A DNA stretch of 64,000 bases from Chromobacterium paludis (GTDB taxonomy: Bacteria; Pseudomonadota; Gammaproteobacteria; Burkholderiales; Chromobacteriaceae). Where the stretch lies: assembly GCF_008275125.1 (NCBI RefSeq), contig NZ_CP043473.1, positions 3,782,001 to 3,846,000 of the forward strand, read 5' to 3'. Each line of letters begins with the position of its first letter. The first letter of the stretch is position 1. Below, piece after piece: positions 18,333 through 27,575 of this stretch. The position numbers were made by a program, and so were the translations under genes. The notes under the pieces are model-generated. The model had not been told where the DNA came from. It was given only the letters and a program-made list of their open reading frames with translations, and made no database searches.

Positions 18333-18749
18333 TTACAGCACCTTGCTCAGGTAGCCAAGCGAGGCGGTGATCTGCTTATCCACCGGCTGCAACAGCTCCT
18401 TCAGCCGGCTGGAAGGCAGGCGGATGTCCTCACCCAGGCAAGACAGCAGGTCCAGCAAAGCCTGCAGGCCCAGCTGGCTTTGCGCCAGCAGGCAAACAGA
18501 CTCCACCACCGCGTGCTCGATCTCCCGGCACAGGTGGGCCAGCTGGGCTGCCGGTGCGCGCAGGTCTGCATGGTCTGGCTGGGACAGCAGCACTTGCAGC
18601 GCTTCAAACGCCGTATGCAGCTGGGCCATGGCCAACAGGCTGGCGTGGCTAGGGTGGGTAGACATACCGGAATGGACCAGCCAGCGCTGGCGGGACGACG
18701 TGGAGTGGGGTACGGCAAAGTGAGACGCACTGCGGGAAATGCTTGTCAT
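18333..18749 (-). CDS. small helical hypothetical protein, paralogue 2
   Basis: The 138-residue protein shares the same core as the downstream gene (LHTAFEALQVLLSQPDHADLRAP.. LGLQALLDLL). The start at 18749 is supported by GGAGAG; an internal ATG at 18665 is the alternative. The two genes are 73 bp apart and probably form one transcript. The paired paralogues may form a heteromer, which is speculation from the duplication alone. Confidence 0.6.
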   Translation of the reverse strand: MTSISRSASHFAVPHSTSSRQRWLVHSGMSTHPSHASLLAMAQLHTAFEALQVLLSQPDHADLRAPAAQLAHLCREIEHAVVESVCLLAQSQLGLQALLDLLSCLGEDIRLPSSRLKELLQPVDKQITASLGYLSKVL

Positions 18750-18760
18750 GGTAAGGCTCT

Positions 18761-18958
18761 CCGAGATTTAGGTGCTCACCTGCATCTCCGACGCCAATCG
18801 GGGGGTGGCAGGCACAAGGCGGGATTGGCGTTACCGGAATCTCGGAACCGGCGCATCTAGGATGCTCCCACCAAGGCCCGCCATAATTGCGCGCAGCAAT
18901 GGTGTGAGGACTGGAGCTTTCGCTACAGTCCGCCGAGATTCGTCGGGACGCCAATCCC
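18761..18958. repeat. three copies of a 25-bp motif in mixed orientation
   Basis: The unit is CCGAGATT-(6 nt)-(G)ACGCCAATC(CC). Copies are at 18761-18799 (plus, with a longer middle), 18821-18845 (inverted) and 18933-18958 (plus). They fill the spacer between the hypothetical pair and the HrgA-like gene, at the left border of the defence island. Adjacent inverted copies can pair into hairpins. Confidence 0.75.
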
Positions 18959-19023
18959 GGTGCCGCTATTGAACGGCACGAGGTCAATTATCCGGTGGGG
19001 GGATCAGGCTGGCAAGGCTGGGA

Positions 19024-19950
19024 TTAACACTTATTCCAGTCTTGCGGCCGTAGGCGGCCGGTTTGGTAGTAGGTGGAGACCAGTTCTACGAATTCGCGCA
19101 TGTCTTCGTTTTCTTCCACTAGTCGGTGGACCGATTGCCAGTCGACATCCTGACGGGCGCGGGCAGGGACAACGATCTCGCTTTCGCTGGGGTTGCTGCT
19201 GTCCAGCACGATGACGCCTATACCGTGCAGTGCGGATAGCATGCGCAATTCGTCTTCCGTGTCTTTGCCGACGATGCCGGTGCAAACCAGGTAGCCTTCA
19301 TTGGCCCAACTGGCGTTGCTGACGGCCTGGAAGAAGGACTTGCGTACATTGCCCCGGGTCAGATCTTTCTTTACTTCAAAAGCCCACAGCCGCACACTTT
19401 GTCCGCCACCGTGCAGCACGCAGCTACGCACCAATTCGTGCCAGTCTTTAGCCACTGGTTGCATGGCCACCAGGTCAGGGTGCAGCCAATGGTTGCCGCC
19501 GCTGCCGCGCTGGTTACGTGAGCGTTTTTCGTCTACACGCAGGCCATACAAGGACAGTTCGGTTTGCAGATATTGCATCAGTAGCGGATAAAGCTGGTGC
19601 TCGCTTAGATCGGCCTGTTCGGCCATTGGGCTGTCGTCTTCGTCTTCTTCAATTACCGTTTCTGCCGCCGCATCCATGGCTTCATACCAGTACACCCGTG
19701 GTCGAGGCTTGTCCTGCCAGCGTATTTGGCTATCCGCGCCGATGATGGCATCTTTCTGTGCACCAATCTCCGCCACCACCTGCGAGATAAATGCCTTGTC
19801 GTTGGCAAAGCGCGGGTTACTGCGCTTGTCGGCGTAGTCTTCCGGGTATTGATTCACGATGGCGCTGGCAATCTGGCGGGCAGTGAAACGCTGGCCGGGG
19901 TGACTGCGCAGCAGCTGGGCAACTTTTTGGGATTGGGACAGGCGGCTCAT
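19024..19950 (-). CDS. COG2958/HrgA-like protein (winged helix plus nuclease-like part)
   Basis: The 308-residue protein has an N-terminal winged-helix-like domain (QKVAQLLRSHPGQRFTARQI) and an acidic linker near residues 100-112. The C-terminal part has a possible D..ExK arrangement (HPDLVAM.. LWAFEVKKDL) reminiscent of restriction-endonuclease folds. Relatives (COG2958, HrgA) are often found beside restriction-modification genes, and here it is divergent from hsdR. It may be a regulator or accessory nuclease of the island; no activity is established. Confidence 0.7.
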   Translation of the reverse strand: MSRLSQSQKVAQLLRSHPGQRFTARQIASAIVNQYPEDYADKRSNPRFANDKAFISQVVAEIGAQKDAIIGADSQIRWQDKPRPRVYWYEAMDAAAETVIEEDEDDSPMAEQADLSEHQLYPLLMQYLQTELSLYGLRVDEKRSRNQRGSGGNHWLHPDLVAMQPVAKDWHELVRSCVLHGGGQSVRLWAFEVKKDLTRGNVRKSFFQAVSNASWANEGYLVCTGIVGKDTEDELRMLSALHGIGVIVLDSSNPSESEIVVPARARQDVDWQSVHRLVEENEDMREFVELVSTYYQTGRLRPQDWNKC

Positions 19951-20201
19951 GTCAATGATCTAAAAATGCAAAAGTGTCATGATACAAGATGCCATATGGT
20001 TTACCCATCATTGCCGTAACATTCATTTTCATGCTCGGTAACAGCGGCAGGGAGAAGCCGTTCAGCTCCGTCTGGGCTGGTTTGCAGCCTCTGCAGGTGC
20101 GATCTGGGGTACACTTGCGGGATAGAGATTTTCGATGATGTTCAAATCAATTCACTAAAGCAGATAGGCGCTACGTCATATCAAACGGAAGATAAAATCG
20201 C

Positions 20202-23200
20202 ATGGTTCAGCCAAGTAATTTCAGCTTTCTAAGTGAACACTCGCCGCTGTTGGCAGATCTTGGTGCCACCGCCGAGCGCATTTTTCCGTTTGATCCGCCA
20301 AGCTGTGTCGTCAAGCTACGCCTGCTTTCTGAATCACTCGCGCAAGAAATTGCCGCCCGCATCGGTGTGCCGCAGCAGCAGACCCAAGTGGACTTGCTGC
20401 GGGCAATTGACGGCCGCTTCAACCTGGACCCGCAAATCCGCCATCTTTTTCACTTGCTGCGCAAAACCGGCAATATTGCGGCGCATGAAGTGGGAGCGCG
20501 CATTGGTTATCGCGAAGGCTTGGAAGCGCTCAAGGTGGCACGTGAGATTGCCATCTGGTTTCATCGCACTTTTGGCAAGGCCACAGAATTCAATCCCGGG
20601 CCGTTTGTGCTGCCGGATGACCCTAGCCGCAAATTGGCAGCGCTGCAGCAGCAAATCGCCACGCTTAATTCTGAACTGGGTGCCGCGCAAAGCGCACAGG
20701 AGCAGATGGCGCAGTTGTTGAGCCAACAGGCTGAACAGGAACAACTGTTGGCGCAACGTGCACAGGAAGAGAGCGCCGTTTATCAGCAGCTCGCAGAGGA
20801 AGCCAGCCAGCGCTATTCCGAGCTGAAGGCGAGCTTTGACCAGCAACTGGCAGAGGCCTCCAAAGCGATAGCGAGTAGCGACTTGCCCAAGTTTGCCCGC
20901 CGTGCGGCAGATGCGGCCCGCAAGGTGCAATTGGACGAAGCCGCTACGCGCCAGATCATAGACCAGCAGCTGCGTGATGCCGGCTGGGAAGCCAATACCA
21001 CCGAATTGAGCTACGCCAAGGGGGCTCGTCCAGCCAGAAACCAATACCGCGCCATTGCCGAGTGGCCTACCATCGGCCGCCAGGCCGCCGATTACGTGCT
21101 GTTTGCCGGGCTCACGCCTATCGCCGTGGTGGAGGCCAAACGTGCCAATGCCAACGTGGCAGGCAAAATCCCCCAGGCAGAGCGCTATGCGCGTGGTTTC
21201 CGCCTGGAGGCGGAGCAGCAGCCGGCTTGGCAACTTGCCGGTTTGGCTGGCCCGTGGCCGGATGGGCAAGATGGCTATTTCCAGGTGCCGTTTGTGTATT
21301 CCAGCAATGGACGCGACTATATCCAGCAGTTGGCCGAGCAAAGCGGCACCTGGTTTAGGGATGTGCGCTCGCCGGCCAACTTGGCGCGGCCCTTGATGGA
21401 TTTCCACAGCCCGGACGGCCTGATCGACCAGCTTAAGCGCAGCAAACAGGCAGCCGAAGCCCTGCTCAAGCAAGAGGGTTTCAGCTACCTTAAGCTACGT
21501 GACTACCAGCAAAAAGCCATCCAGGCGGTGGAGGCCGCGCTGGAGGAAAACCGGCCCAACTGCTTGTTGGCCATGGCCACCGGCACGGGCAAAACCCGTA
21601 CCATCATCGGCTTGATGTATCGCTTTCTTAAGGCCGAGCGCTTCCGCCGTATCTTGTTCCTGGTAGACCGCACCGCGCTGGGGCAGCAGGCCACTGATGC
21701 ATTTAACGAAGCGCCGCTAGAGCAAAACCAGCCGCTCTCCACCATTTATAACGTGGCGGAACTGGGCGACATGGCGGCAGAGGCAGAAACCCGTATCCAG
21801 GTGGCCACCGTGCAAGCCATGGTCAAGCGCATCTTCCAGTCTGATACGCCGCTGCCGGTGGATGAGTTCGACTGCATCATCGTTGACGAGGCGCACCGCG
21901 GCTATACGCTGGACCAGGAAATGACCGAGGGCGAAATGGCGGTGCGTGAGCAGACACAATACCTGTCCAGCTACCGCCGTGTGCTCGATTACTTCGACGC
22001 GGTCAAGATCGGCCTAACCGCCACCCCGGCCAAGCACACCACCGAAATCTTTGGCAAGCCGGTATACACCTACTCCTACCGCGAGGCAGTGGCGGATGAC
22101 TGGCTGATAGACCACGAGCCGCCCATCCGCTATCAAACGCTACTCAGCCAAAACGGTATTACTTTTTCCAAGGGCGAGCAGGTCGAGGCGATCAATACCG
22201 CCACCGGAGAAATCGAAACCGCCGAACTCGACGATGAAATGACATTCAACGTCGAAAGCTTCAACAAGCGCGTAATCAACGAAGACTTCAACCGCGTGAT
22301 CTGCGCCCAGCTGGCGCAAGAGCTGGACCCGTTTGGCGAAGCCAAGACCATGATCTTCTGCGCCACCGACCTCCACGCCGATATGGTCAAGCGCCTGCTG
22401 GATGCCGAGTTCAAAGAGCTGTACGGCGATGAATACAACCAAGATGCCGTGCGCAAGATTACCGGCCAGTCGGACAAGGTGGATCAGCTGATCAAGCGCT
22501 ACAAGAACGAGCGCTACCCCAATATCGCCATCACGGTAGACCTGCTCACCACCGGCATAGACGTGCCCAAGATCAGCCACCTGGTGTTTATGCGCCGGGT
22601 ACGCTCGCGGATTTTGTACGAGCAGATGATAGGCCGCGCCACCCGCCGTTGTGACGAGATAGGCAAAACCATCTTCAAGATTTACGACCCGGTGGACATC
22701 TACGCCGCGCTGGAAGCGGTCAACACCATGAAGCCGCTGGTGAAAGACCCCAACGTGACGCTGGAACAGCTGGTGGACGAATTGAATAACCCGGTCAGCT
22801 TTGATGCGCCAGGAAGCCAGCCCGATCATAGCCACGCGCATGACGTGCTGGATGCTCTGAGCCAGAAGGTAATGCGGGTCTTGCGTCAGGCCAGTCACAA
22901 GGCCGAGAAAAAGCCGGAGCTCAAAGAGCGGCTGAACCAGCTAGAACAGCTGTGGGGCGTGGCGCCTGACCAATTGCACCAACACTTGCGCAAGCTGGGC
23001 CCGCATGCCGCTGCTGACTTTGTGCGCCAGCACCATCAGCTGCTGCGCCAGCTGGCCGAGGTGAAGCAATTGCTGGGCAGCGAATATCTGCCGCTGCTCT
23101 CGCAGCACAAGGACGAACTGGTGGCGCGTGAGCAAAATTATGGCGCTTACGCCAAGCCGGCCGACTACCTGGACAGCTTTGGCCAATTCATCCGCGAACA

Positions 23201-23657
23201 CCTCAACCAATCCACCGCGCTGGCGGTGGTGGTGAACCGCCCGCGTGACCTGACGCGCGAACAACTGAAGGCGGTGCGCTTGCTGCTGGATGAACACGGC
23301 TACAGCGAAGCCAAGCTGCAAACTGCCTGGCGTAACCAGACCAACCATGAAATCGCCGCCAGCATCGTCGGCTATATCCGCCAGGCCGCGCTGGGCGAGG
23401 CGCTGCTGCCGTTTGAACAGCGCGTGGCCCAGGCCATGCAGCGCATCTACGCGTTGACCAGCTGGACCCCGGTACAACGGCAATGGCTGGACCGCCTGGC
23501 CAAGCAACTGGTGCATGAAGTGGTGATAGACCCGGACTTCGTCAACCGCGTCTTCGCCAGCCACGGCGGGGCTAAGAAGTTGGACAAGCTGCTGGGCGGC
23601 CAATTAACGCCAGTACTACAACAACTGGCAGACACGCTATGGACTGGCGCGGCATAA
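20202..23657 (+). CDS. hsdR: type I restriction enzyme, R subunit
   Basis: This 1151-residue subunit gives the type I complex its ATP-driven translocation and DNA cleavage. An N-terminal DUF4145-like domain (about 20-130) and coiled coil (about 145-225) come first. The endonuclease core shows AADYVLF..VVEAK, fitting the D..ExK motif. Then come the SF2 motor with Walker A MATGTGKTRT (about 457), DEAH box (about 561) and motif VI region QMIGRATRR, and an EcoEI-R-type C-terminus. Length fits the family (EcoKI HsdR 1170). hsdM follows 61 bp later. Confidence 0.95.
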   Translation: MVQPSNFSFLSEHSPLLADLGATAERIFPFDPPSCVVKLRLLSESLAQEIAARIGVPQQQTQVDLLRAIDGRFNLDPQIRHLFHLLRKTGNIAAHEVGARIGYREGLEALKVAREIAIWFHRTFGKATEFNPGPFVLPDDPSRKLAALQQQIATLNSELGAAQSAQEQMAQLLSQQAEQEQLLAQRAQEESAVYQQLAEEASQRYSELKASFDQQLAEASKAIASSDLPKFARRAADAARKVQLDEAATRQIIDQQLRDAGWEANTTELSYAKGARPARNQYRAIAEWPTIGRQAADYVLFAGLTPIAVVEAKRANANVAGKIPQAERYARGFRLEAEQQPAWQLAGLAGPWPDGQDGYFQVPFVYSSNGRDYIQQLAEQSGTWFRDVRSPANLARPLMDFHSPDGLIDQLKRSKQAAEALLKQEGFSYLKLRDYQQKAIQAVEAALEENRPNCLLAMATGTGKTRTIIGLMYRFLKAERFRRILFLVDRTALGQQATDAFNEAPLEQNQPLSTIYNVAELGDMAAEAETRIQVATVQAMVKRIFQSDTPLPVDEFDCIIVDEAHRGYTLDQEMTEGEMAVREQTQYLSSYRRVLDYFDAVKIGLTATPAKHTTEIFGKPVYTYSYREAVADDWLIDHEPPIRYQTLLSQNGITFSKGEQVEAINTATGEIETAELDDEMTFNVESFNKRVINEDFNRVICAQLAQELDPFGEAKTMIFCATDLHADMVKRLLDAEFKELYGDEYNQDAVRKITGQSDKVDQLIKRYKNERYPNIAITVDLLTTGIDVPKISHLVFMRRVRSRILYEQMIGRATRRCDEIGKTIFKIYDPVDIYAALEAVNTMKPLVKDPNVTLEQLVDELNNPVSFDAPGSQPDHSHAHDVLDALSQKVMRVLRQASHKAEKKPELKERLNQLEQLWGVAPDQLHQHLRKLGPHAAADFVRQHHQLLRQLAEVKQLLGSEYLPLLSQHKDELVAREQNYGAYAKPADYLDSFGQFIREHLNQSTALAVVVNRPRDLTREQLKAVRLLLDEHGYSEAKLQTAWRNQTNHEIAASIVGYIRQAALGEALLPFEQRVAQAMQRIYALTSWTPVQRQWLDRLAKQLVHEVVIDPDFVNRVFASHGGAKKLDKLLGGQLTPVLQQLADTLWTGAA

Positions 23658-23718
23658 TACTCAGCAATAGATACTCCAGCGGGCCGCCAGGCCCGCTTTC
23701 CCATTCAAGGCCTACCCC

Positions 23719-25209
23719 ATGAGCAATAACGACATCGTTCAGAAACTGTGGAACCTCTGTGATGTGCTGCGCGATGACGGCATCAACTACTCCGACTACG
23801 TCACCGAACTGGTGCTGCTGCTGTTCATCAAGATGGAGCACGAGAACACGCAAAGCGGCCTGCTCTCCAAGCACATGCTGCCGGAGACCGCGCGCTGGCC
23901 GGTACTGGCGGCATTGAGCGGAACCAACTTGCTCAATCATTACCGCGCCACGCTGCTCAAGCTCAGCACCAATAGCGACCCGCTGATCGCCGCCATCTAC
24001 GCCAACGCGCAAACCAGCCTCAAAGAACCGCGCCACCTGGAGCAGTTGATCAAGAGCCTGGACGCCATAGACTGGTTCTCCGCGCAGAAAGACGGCCTGG
24101 GCGATCTGTATGAAGGCCTGCTGGAAAAAAACGCCAGCGAAACCAAATCCGGCGCCGGCCAGTACTTTACCCCGCGCCCGCTGATCGACAGCATGATAGA
24201 ACTGCTGCGGCCGCAGGCGGGCGAAACCGTGCAAGACCCAGCCGCCGGCACCGCCGGCTTCCTCATTGCTGCCGATGCTTACATCAAAAAGCAGACGGAT
24301 GATCTGTTTGACCTGAACGAACAGCAGCAAGCCTTCCAGCGCAACAAAGCCTTTATCGGCATGGAGCTGGTGTCCAACACCCGCCGCCTGGCGCTGATGA
24401 ACTGCCTGCTGCACGGCATGGAAGGCGACGAGGAAGGCGTGGTGCACCTGGGCAATACTCTGGGTAGCGCCGGCAGCCGCTTGCCCAAGAGCGACATCAT
24501 CCTCAGCAACCCGCCGTTTGGCACCGCCAAGGGCGGCGGCGGCCCCACTCGCGACGACCTGACCCACACCACCAGCAACAAGCAGTTGGCCTTCCTGCAA
24601 CACATCGTGCGCCACCTCAAGGACGGCGGCCGCGCCGCCGTGGTGCTGCCGGACAATGTGTTGTTTGAGTCCGGCGTTGGTGCCGACATCCGCCGCAGCC
24701 TGATGGATAAGTGCCGGTTGCACACCATCCTGCGCCTGCCCACCGGCATCTTCTACGCCCAGGGTGTCAAAACCAATGTGCTGTTCTTTGACAAAGTCAG
24801 CGAACACGCCACCGGCAGCACCCAGCAAGTTTGGGTCTACGACCTGCGCGCCAATATGCCCAAGTTCGGCAAACGCACGCCGCTGACCCGCGGTCACTTT
24901 GCCGAGTTCGAAGCCGCCTATGCCCCGCTCTCCGCTGACGAGCGAGGCATGGGAGGCGAGGGGGCACCGTCGCACGGCCCACGCCAGGACCTGGGCGAAA
25001 CCGGCCGCTTCCGCGTCTTCAGCCGTGCCTGGATCGCCGAGCGTGGCGACAGCCTGGACATCAGCTGGCTCAAGGATGACAACGCCGAAGACGCCGCCGA
25101 CCTGCCGGAACCTTCAGTTTTAGCCAATGAAGCACTGGCCGAGCTGGACGCGGCGATGGAGGAGCTGCGGGCGATTTTGGCGGAGTTGGGGGAGGTAACC
25201 GAAGAATGA
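23719..25209 (+). CDS. hsdM: type I restriction enzyme, M (methyltransferase) subunit
   Basis: The 496-residue adenine-N6 methyltransferase works in the HsdM2S1 core. The AdoMet-binding motif DPAAGTAGFL is at about residue 173 and the catalytic NPPF motif at about 263. The N-terminal helical domain (MSNNDIVQKLWNLCDVLRDDG) is typical. Its stop overlaps the hsdS start (ATGA), so the two are translationally coupled. Intact motifs suggest an active methylase. Confidence 0.95.
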   Translation: MSNNDIVQKLWNLCDVLRDDGINYSDYVTELVLLLFIKMEHENTQSGLLSKHMLPETARWPVLAALSGTNLLNHYRATLLKLSTNSDPLIAAIYANAQTSLKEPRHLEQLIKSLDAIDWFSAQKDGLGDLYEGLLEKNASETKSGAGQYFTPRPLIDSMIELLRPQAGETVQDPAAGTAGFLIAADAYIKKQTDDLFDLNEQQQAFQRNKAFIGMELVSNTRRLALMNCLLHGMEGDEEGVVHLGNTLGSAGSRLPKSDIILSNPPFGTAKGGGGPTRDDLTHTTSNKQLAFLQHIVRHLKDGGRAAVVLPDNVLFESGVGADIRRSLMDKCRLHTILRLPTGIFYAQGVKTNVLFFDKVSEHATGSTQQVWVYDLRANMPKFGKRTPLTRGHFAEFEAAYAPLSADERGMGGEGAPSHGPRQDLGETGRFRVFSRAWIAERGDSLDISWLKDDNAEDAADLPEPSVLANEALAELDAAMEELRAILAELGEVTEE

Positions 25210-26897
25210 GTAGATTCCCTGGTTCATGGATAATCTCCGAGCTTCAAGACATCGTTCCTGCTCCGCAACAAGATATTATTGATGGTCCTTTTGGTTCGAA
25301 TCTAAAGGCGTCTGAATATGTTGATGCTGGCGTGCCTATTATTCGACTGCAAAATGTTTCTCGATGCAAATTTATAGAAAAAAACATTAAATATCTTAGC
25401 CGTGCAAAGTCGGAACAGTTATTTCGTCATAACTTTTTAAGTGGGGATATTGTTATAACTAAGCTGGGTGACCCGCTTGGTAAAGCGGCAATTGTTCCTC
25501 CAGCTTTGGAATTTGGTATAATTGTGGCGGATATTGTTCGCCTTCGCATCAATGAGAATTTCGCGAACGGAAAATATATAGCTTACGCTATAAACTCTCC
25601 TGCAGTATGCACTTACTTGGCGAGCATAACTAAGGGGACGACTCGACAACGAGTAAATCTGGGTAATATTCGAGGTCTTTCTATTCCCCTCGCCCCCCTC
25701 CCCGAACAAAAACGTATCGCCGACAAGCTCGACAGCATGCTCGCGCGCGTCGATGCCTGCCGTGAGCGCCTGGCCCGCGTCCAGCCGCTGCTCAAGCGCT
25801 TCCGCCAATCGGTGTTGGCGGCAGCAACTTCGGGGCGTTTGACCGAGGATTGGCGGGCGGAGCGAGCACCTGATTACAAGTCAGGTGCTCAAGTATCTGT
25901 TGGCGGTTTGGTTGATCAGGCAGCCATATCTCAAGAATGTTCGGCTTCGCAAGCTCAGCCTGGCCTGCTTGCTGCTGCATCATTAGGGAGTGCTAGCTAC
26001 TCGTCCCAGTGCTGGGCTGGACCGACAGATAATCCTGCTAATACGCAAAGTAATGTGTTGGGCAATGAGCGTAGTTTTCTAAGTCCACTCAATAACGTAC
26101 GAAAACGGATTGAGCAGGAATTAAAAGGTAAACGTCGTGATGAGGTAATGCAACTTTTTTCTGTTGTGAGAACATCAGAAGATCTACCAAAATATTGGTA
26201 CACATGCCCAGTTGGTGTCGTTGGCTTAGTTTTGAATGGTAGCACGCCTTCGCGTGCAGATGTTTCACTTTGGGGTGGGGAGATACCATGGGTAAGTTCC
26301 GGTGAGGTTAGAAATAACCTTATTCATGAAGCCCGAGAGTGTATTTCGCAAGCAGGTTTTGATTCTTGCTCAGTTAAAGTTCTGCCAAAAGGTAGTGTGC
26401 TGATCGCTATGATTGGTGAAGGGAAAACACGCGGTCAATCAGCCATTTTGAAGATTGAAGCAACGATTAATCAAAATATTGCTGCAGTAGTGCCTTTTGA
26501 TGAAGTGATTTCTTCAGAATATCTGTGGTATTCATTTCAAGCAAAATATGAGGAGAATCGCTCAGAAGGTAGTGGTACGGGACCGCAGGCGTTGAATTGT
26601 CAAAGAGTCCGGGAATTACTTATTCACTTACCGCCACTCGAAGAGCAATACGAAATCGTCCGCCGCGTCGAAACGCTATTCGCCTTCGCCGACCGGCTGG
26701 AAGCTCGCCTCGCCGCCACGCAAAGCGCAGCCGACAAGCTGACGCCATCCTTGCTGGCCAAAGCCTTCCGTGGCGAGCTGGTGCCGCAAGACCCGAATGA
26801 CGAGCCGGCCGCCGAGCTGCTGAAACGCTTGGCGGCGCAACGCGCGGCTGTACCCAAGCCCAAACGCGGGCGCAAGGCGGCCTGCGCCGGTGACTGA
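25206..26897 (+). CDS. hsdS: type I restriction enzyme, S (specificity) subunit
   Basis: The 563-residue subunit has two target-recognition domains. TRD1 is at about 1-165 (FGSNLKASEYVDAGVPIIRL) and TRD2 at about 330-480 (GSTPSRADVSLWGGEIPWVS). Each is followed by a conserved helical spacer (PLPEQKRIADKLDSML and PPLEEQYEIVRRVETLF). Both TRDs are AT-rich against G+C-rich spacers, showing domain shuffling. The protein is about 100 residues longer than EcoKI HsdS (464) because of a low-complexity linker at about 225-305. The target sequence cannot be deduced. Confidence 0.93.
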   Translation: MSRFPGSWIISELQDIVPAPQQDIIDGPFGSNLKASEYVDAGVPIIRLQNVSRCKFIEKNIKYLSRAKSEQLFRHNFLSGDIVITKLGDPLGKAAIVPPALEFGIIVADIVRLRINENFANGKYIAYAINSPAVCTYLASITKGTTRQRVNLGNIRGLSIPLAPLPEQKRIADKLDSMLARVDACRERLARVQPLLKRFRQSVLAAATSGRLTEDWRAERAPDYKSGAQVSVGGLVDQAAISQECSASQAQPGLLAAASLGSASYSSQCWAGPTDNPANTQSNVLGNERSFLSPLNNVRKRIEQELKGKRRDEVMQLFSVVRTSEDLPKYWYTCPVGVVGLVLNGSTPSRADVSLWGGEIPWVSSGEVRNNLIHEARECISQAGFDSCSVKVLPKGSVLIAMIGEGKTRGQSAILKIEATINQNIAAVVPFDEVISSEYLWYSFQAKYEENRSEGSGTGPQALNCQRVRELLIHLPPLEEQYEIVRRVETLFAFADRLEARLAATQSAADKLTPSLLAKAFRGELVPQDPNDEPAAELLKRLAAQRAAVPKPKRGRKAACAGD

Positions 26898-26900
26898 ACC

Positions 26901-27566
26901 ATGCCCGCCCCGCGCCCGGTGAAGCTGTTCCACATCACGGCCATCGCCAATCTGCCGGCCATCCTGGCCACGGGGGCCTTATTGGCCAAAAATGCCGGTG
27001 CTGCGGCGGGCATCAATTACCAAAACATCGCCCACCGTGGGGCGCAGAGCACGCGCGCGAGCCGGGAAGTGCCCAATCCGCCGGGCGGGCGGATTCATGA
27101 TTTTGTGCCCTTCTATTTCGCGCCGCGCTCGCCCATGCTGTATGCCATCCATGGCGGCCAGGTGGATGGCTGCACATTGCGGCAGGACGATATCGTGCAC
27201 TGGGTCACCACGGTGGAGGCCGTTACTGCCGACGGCGCGCCGTTTGTGTTTTACGACCGCAATGCCACGCTGCGCTATAGCGTGGCCAGTACCGATCTGG
27301 CCGAGCTGGACAGCCTGGTGGCGTGGGACGAATTGCTGGCCGAACCGCGGCTGGATGGCTATTGCCAATACTGGCAAAACAATGCGAAGCATCCTGACCG
27401 CATGGAGCGGCGCATGGCGGAGTTTCTGGTGCATGAGCGCGTGCCGCTGCAGCATATGTTGGGGATTGGGGTGTATAAGCAGGCTAAGGCCGAGGAAGTG
27501 CGTGCGATATTGGACGTGCATGGGCTAAACTTGCCGGTTAAAGTGAAGCAAGCTTGGTATTTCTAG
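26901..27566 (+). CDS. darT: DarT-type DNA ADP-ribosyltransferase toxin
   Basis: The 221-residue DUF4433/DarT protein starts KLFHITAIANLPAIL with the NAD-site His (about H11). It continues with GGRIHDFVPFYFAPRSPML, and the catalytic Glu falls in RRMAEFLVHERVPL (about E174). DarT adds ADP-ribose to thymidine or guanosine in single-stranded DNA; known DarTG systems block phage DNA synthesis. It starts 3 bp after hsdS and 9 bp before darG, so the defence genes form one operon. Confidence 0.92.
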   Translation: MPAPRPVKLFHITAIANLPAILATGALLAKNAGAAAGINYQNIAHRGAQSTRASREVPNPPGGRIHDFVPFYFAPRSPMLYAIHGGQVDGCTLRQDDIVHWVTTVEAVTADGAPFVFYDRNATLRYSVASTDLAELDSLVAWDELLAEPRLDGYCQYWQNNAKHPDRMERRMAEFLVHERVPLQHMLGIGVYKQAKAEEVRAILDVHGLNLPVKVKQAWYF

Positions 27567-27575
27567 GAGACGGAC

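Noticed and set aside
18761..18958. CRISPR array
   Set aside because: Only three copies, mixed orientation and unequal spacing; no cas genes.
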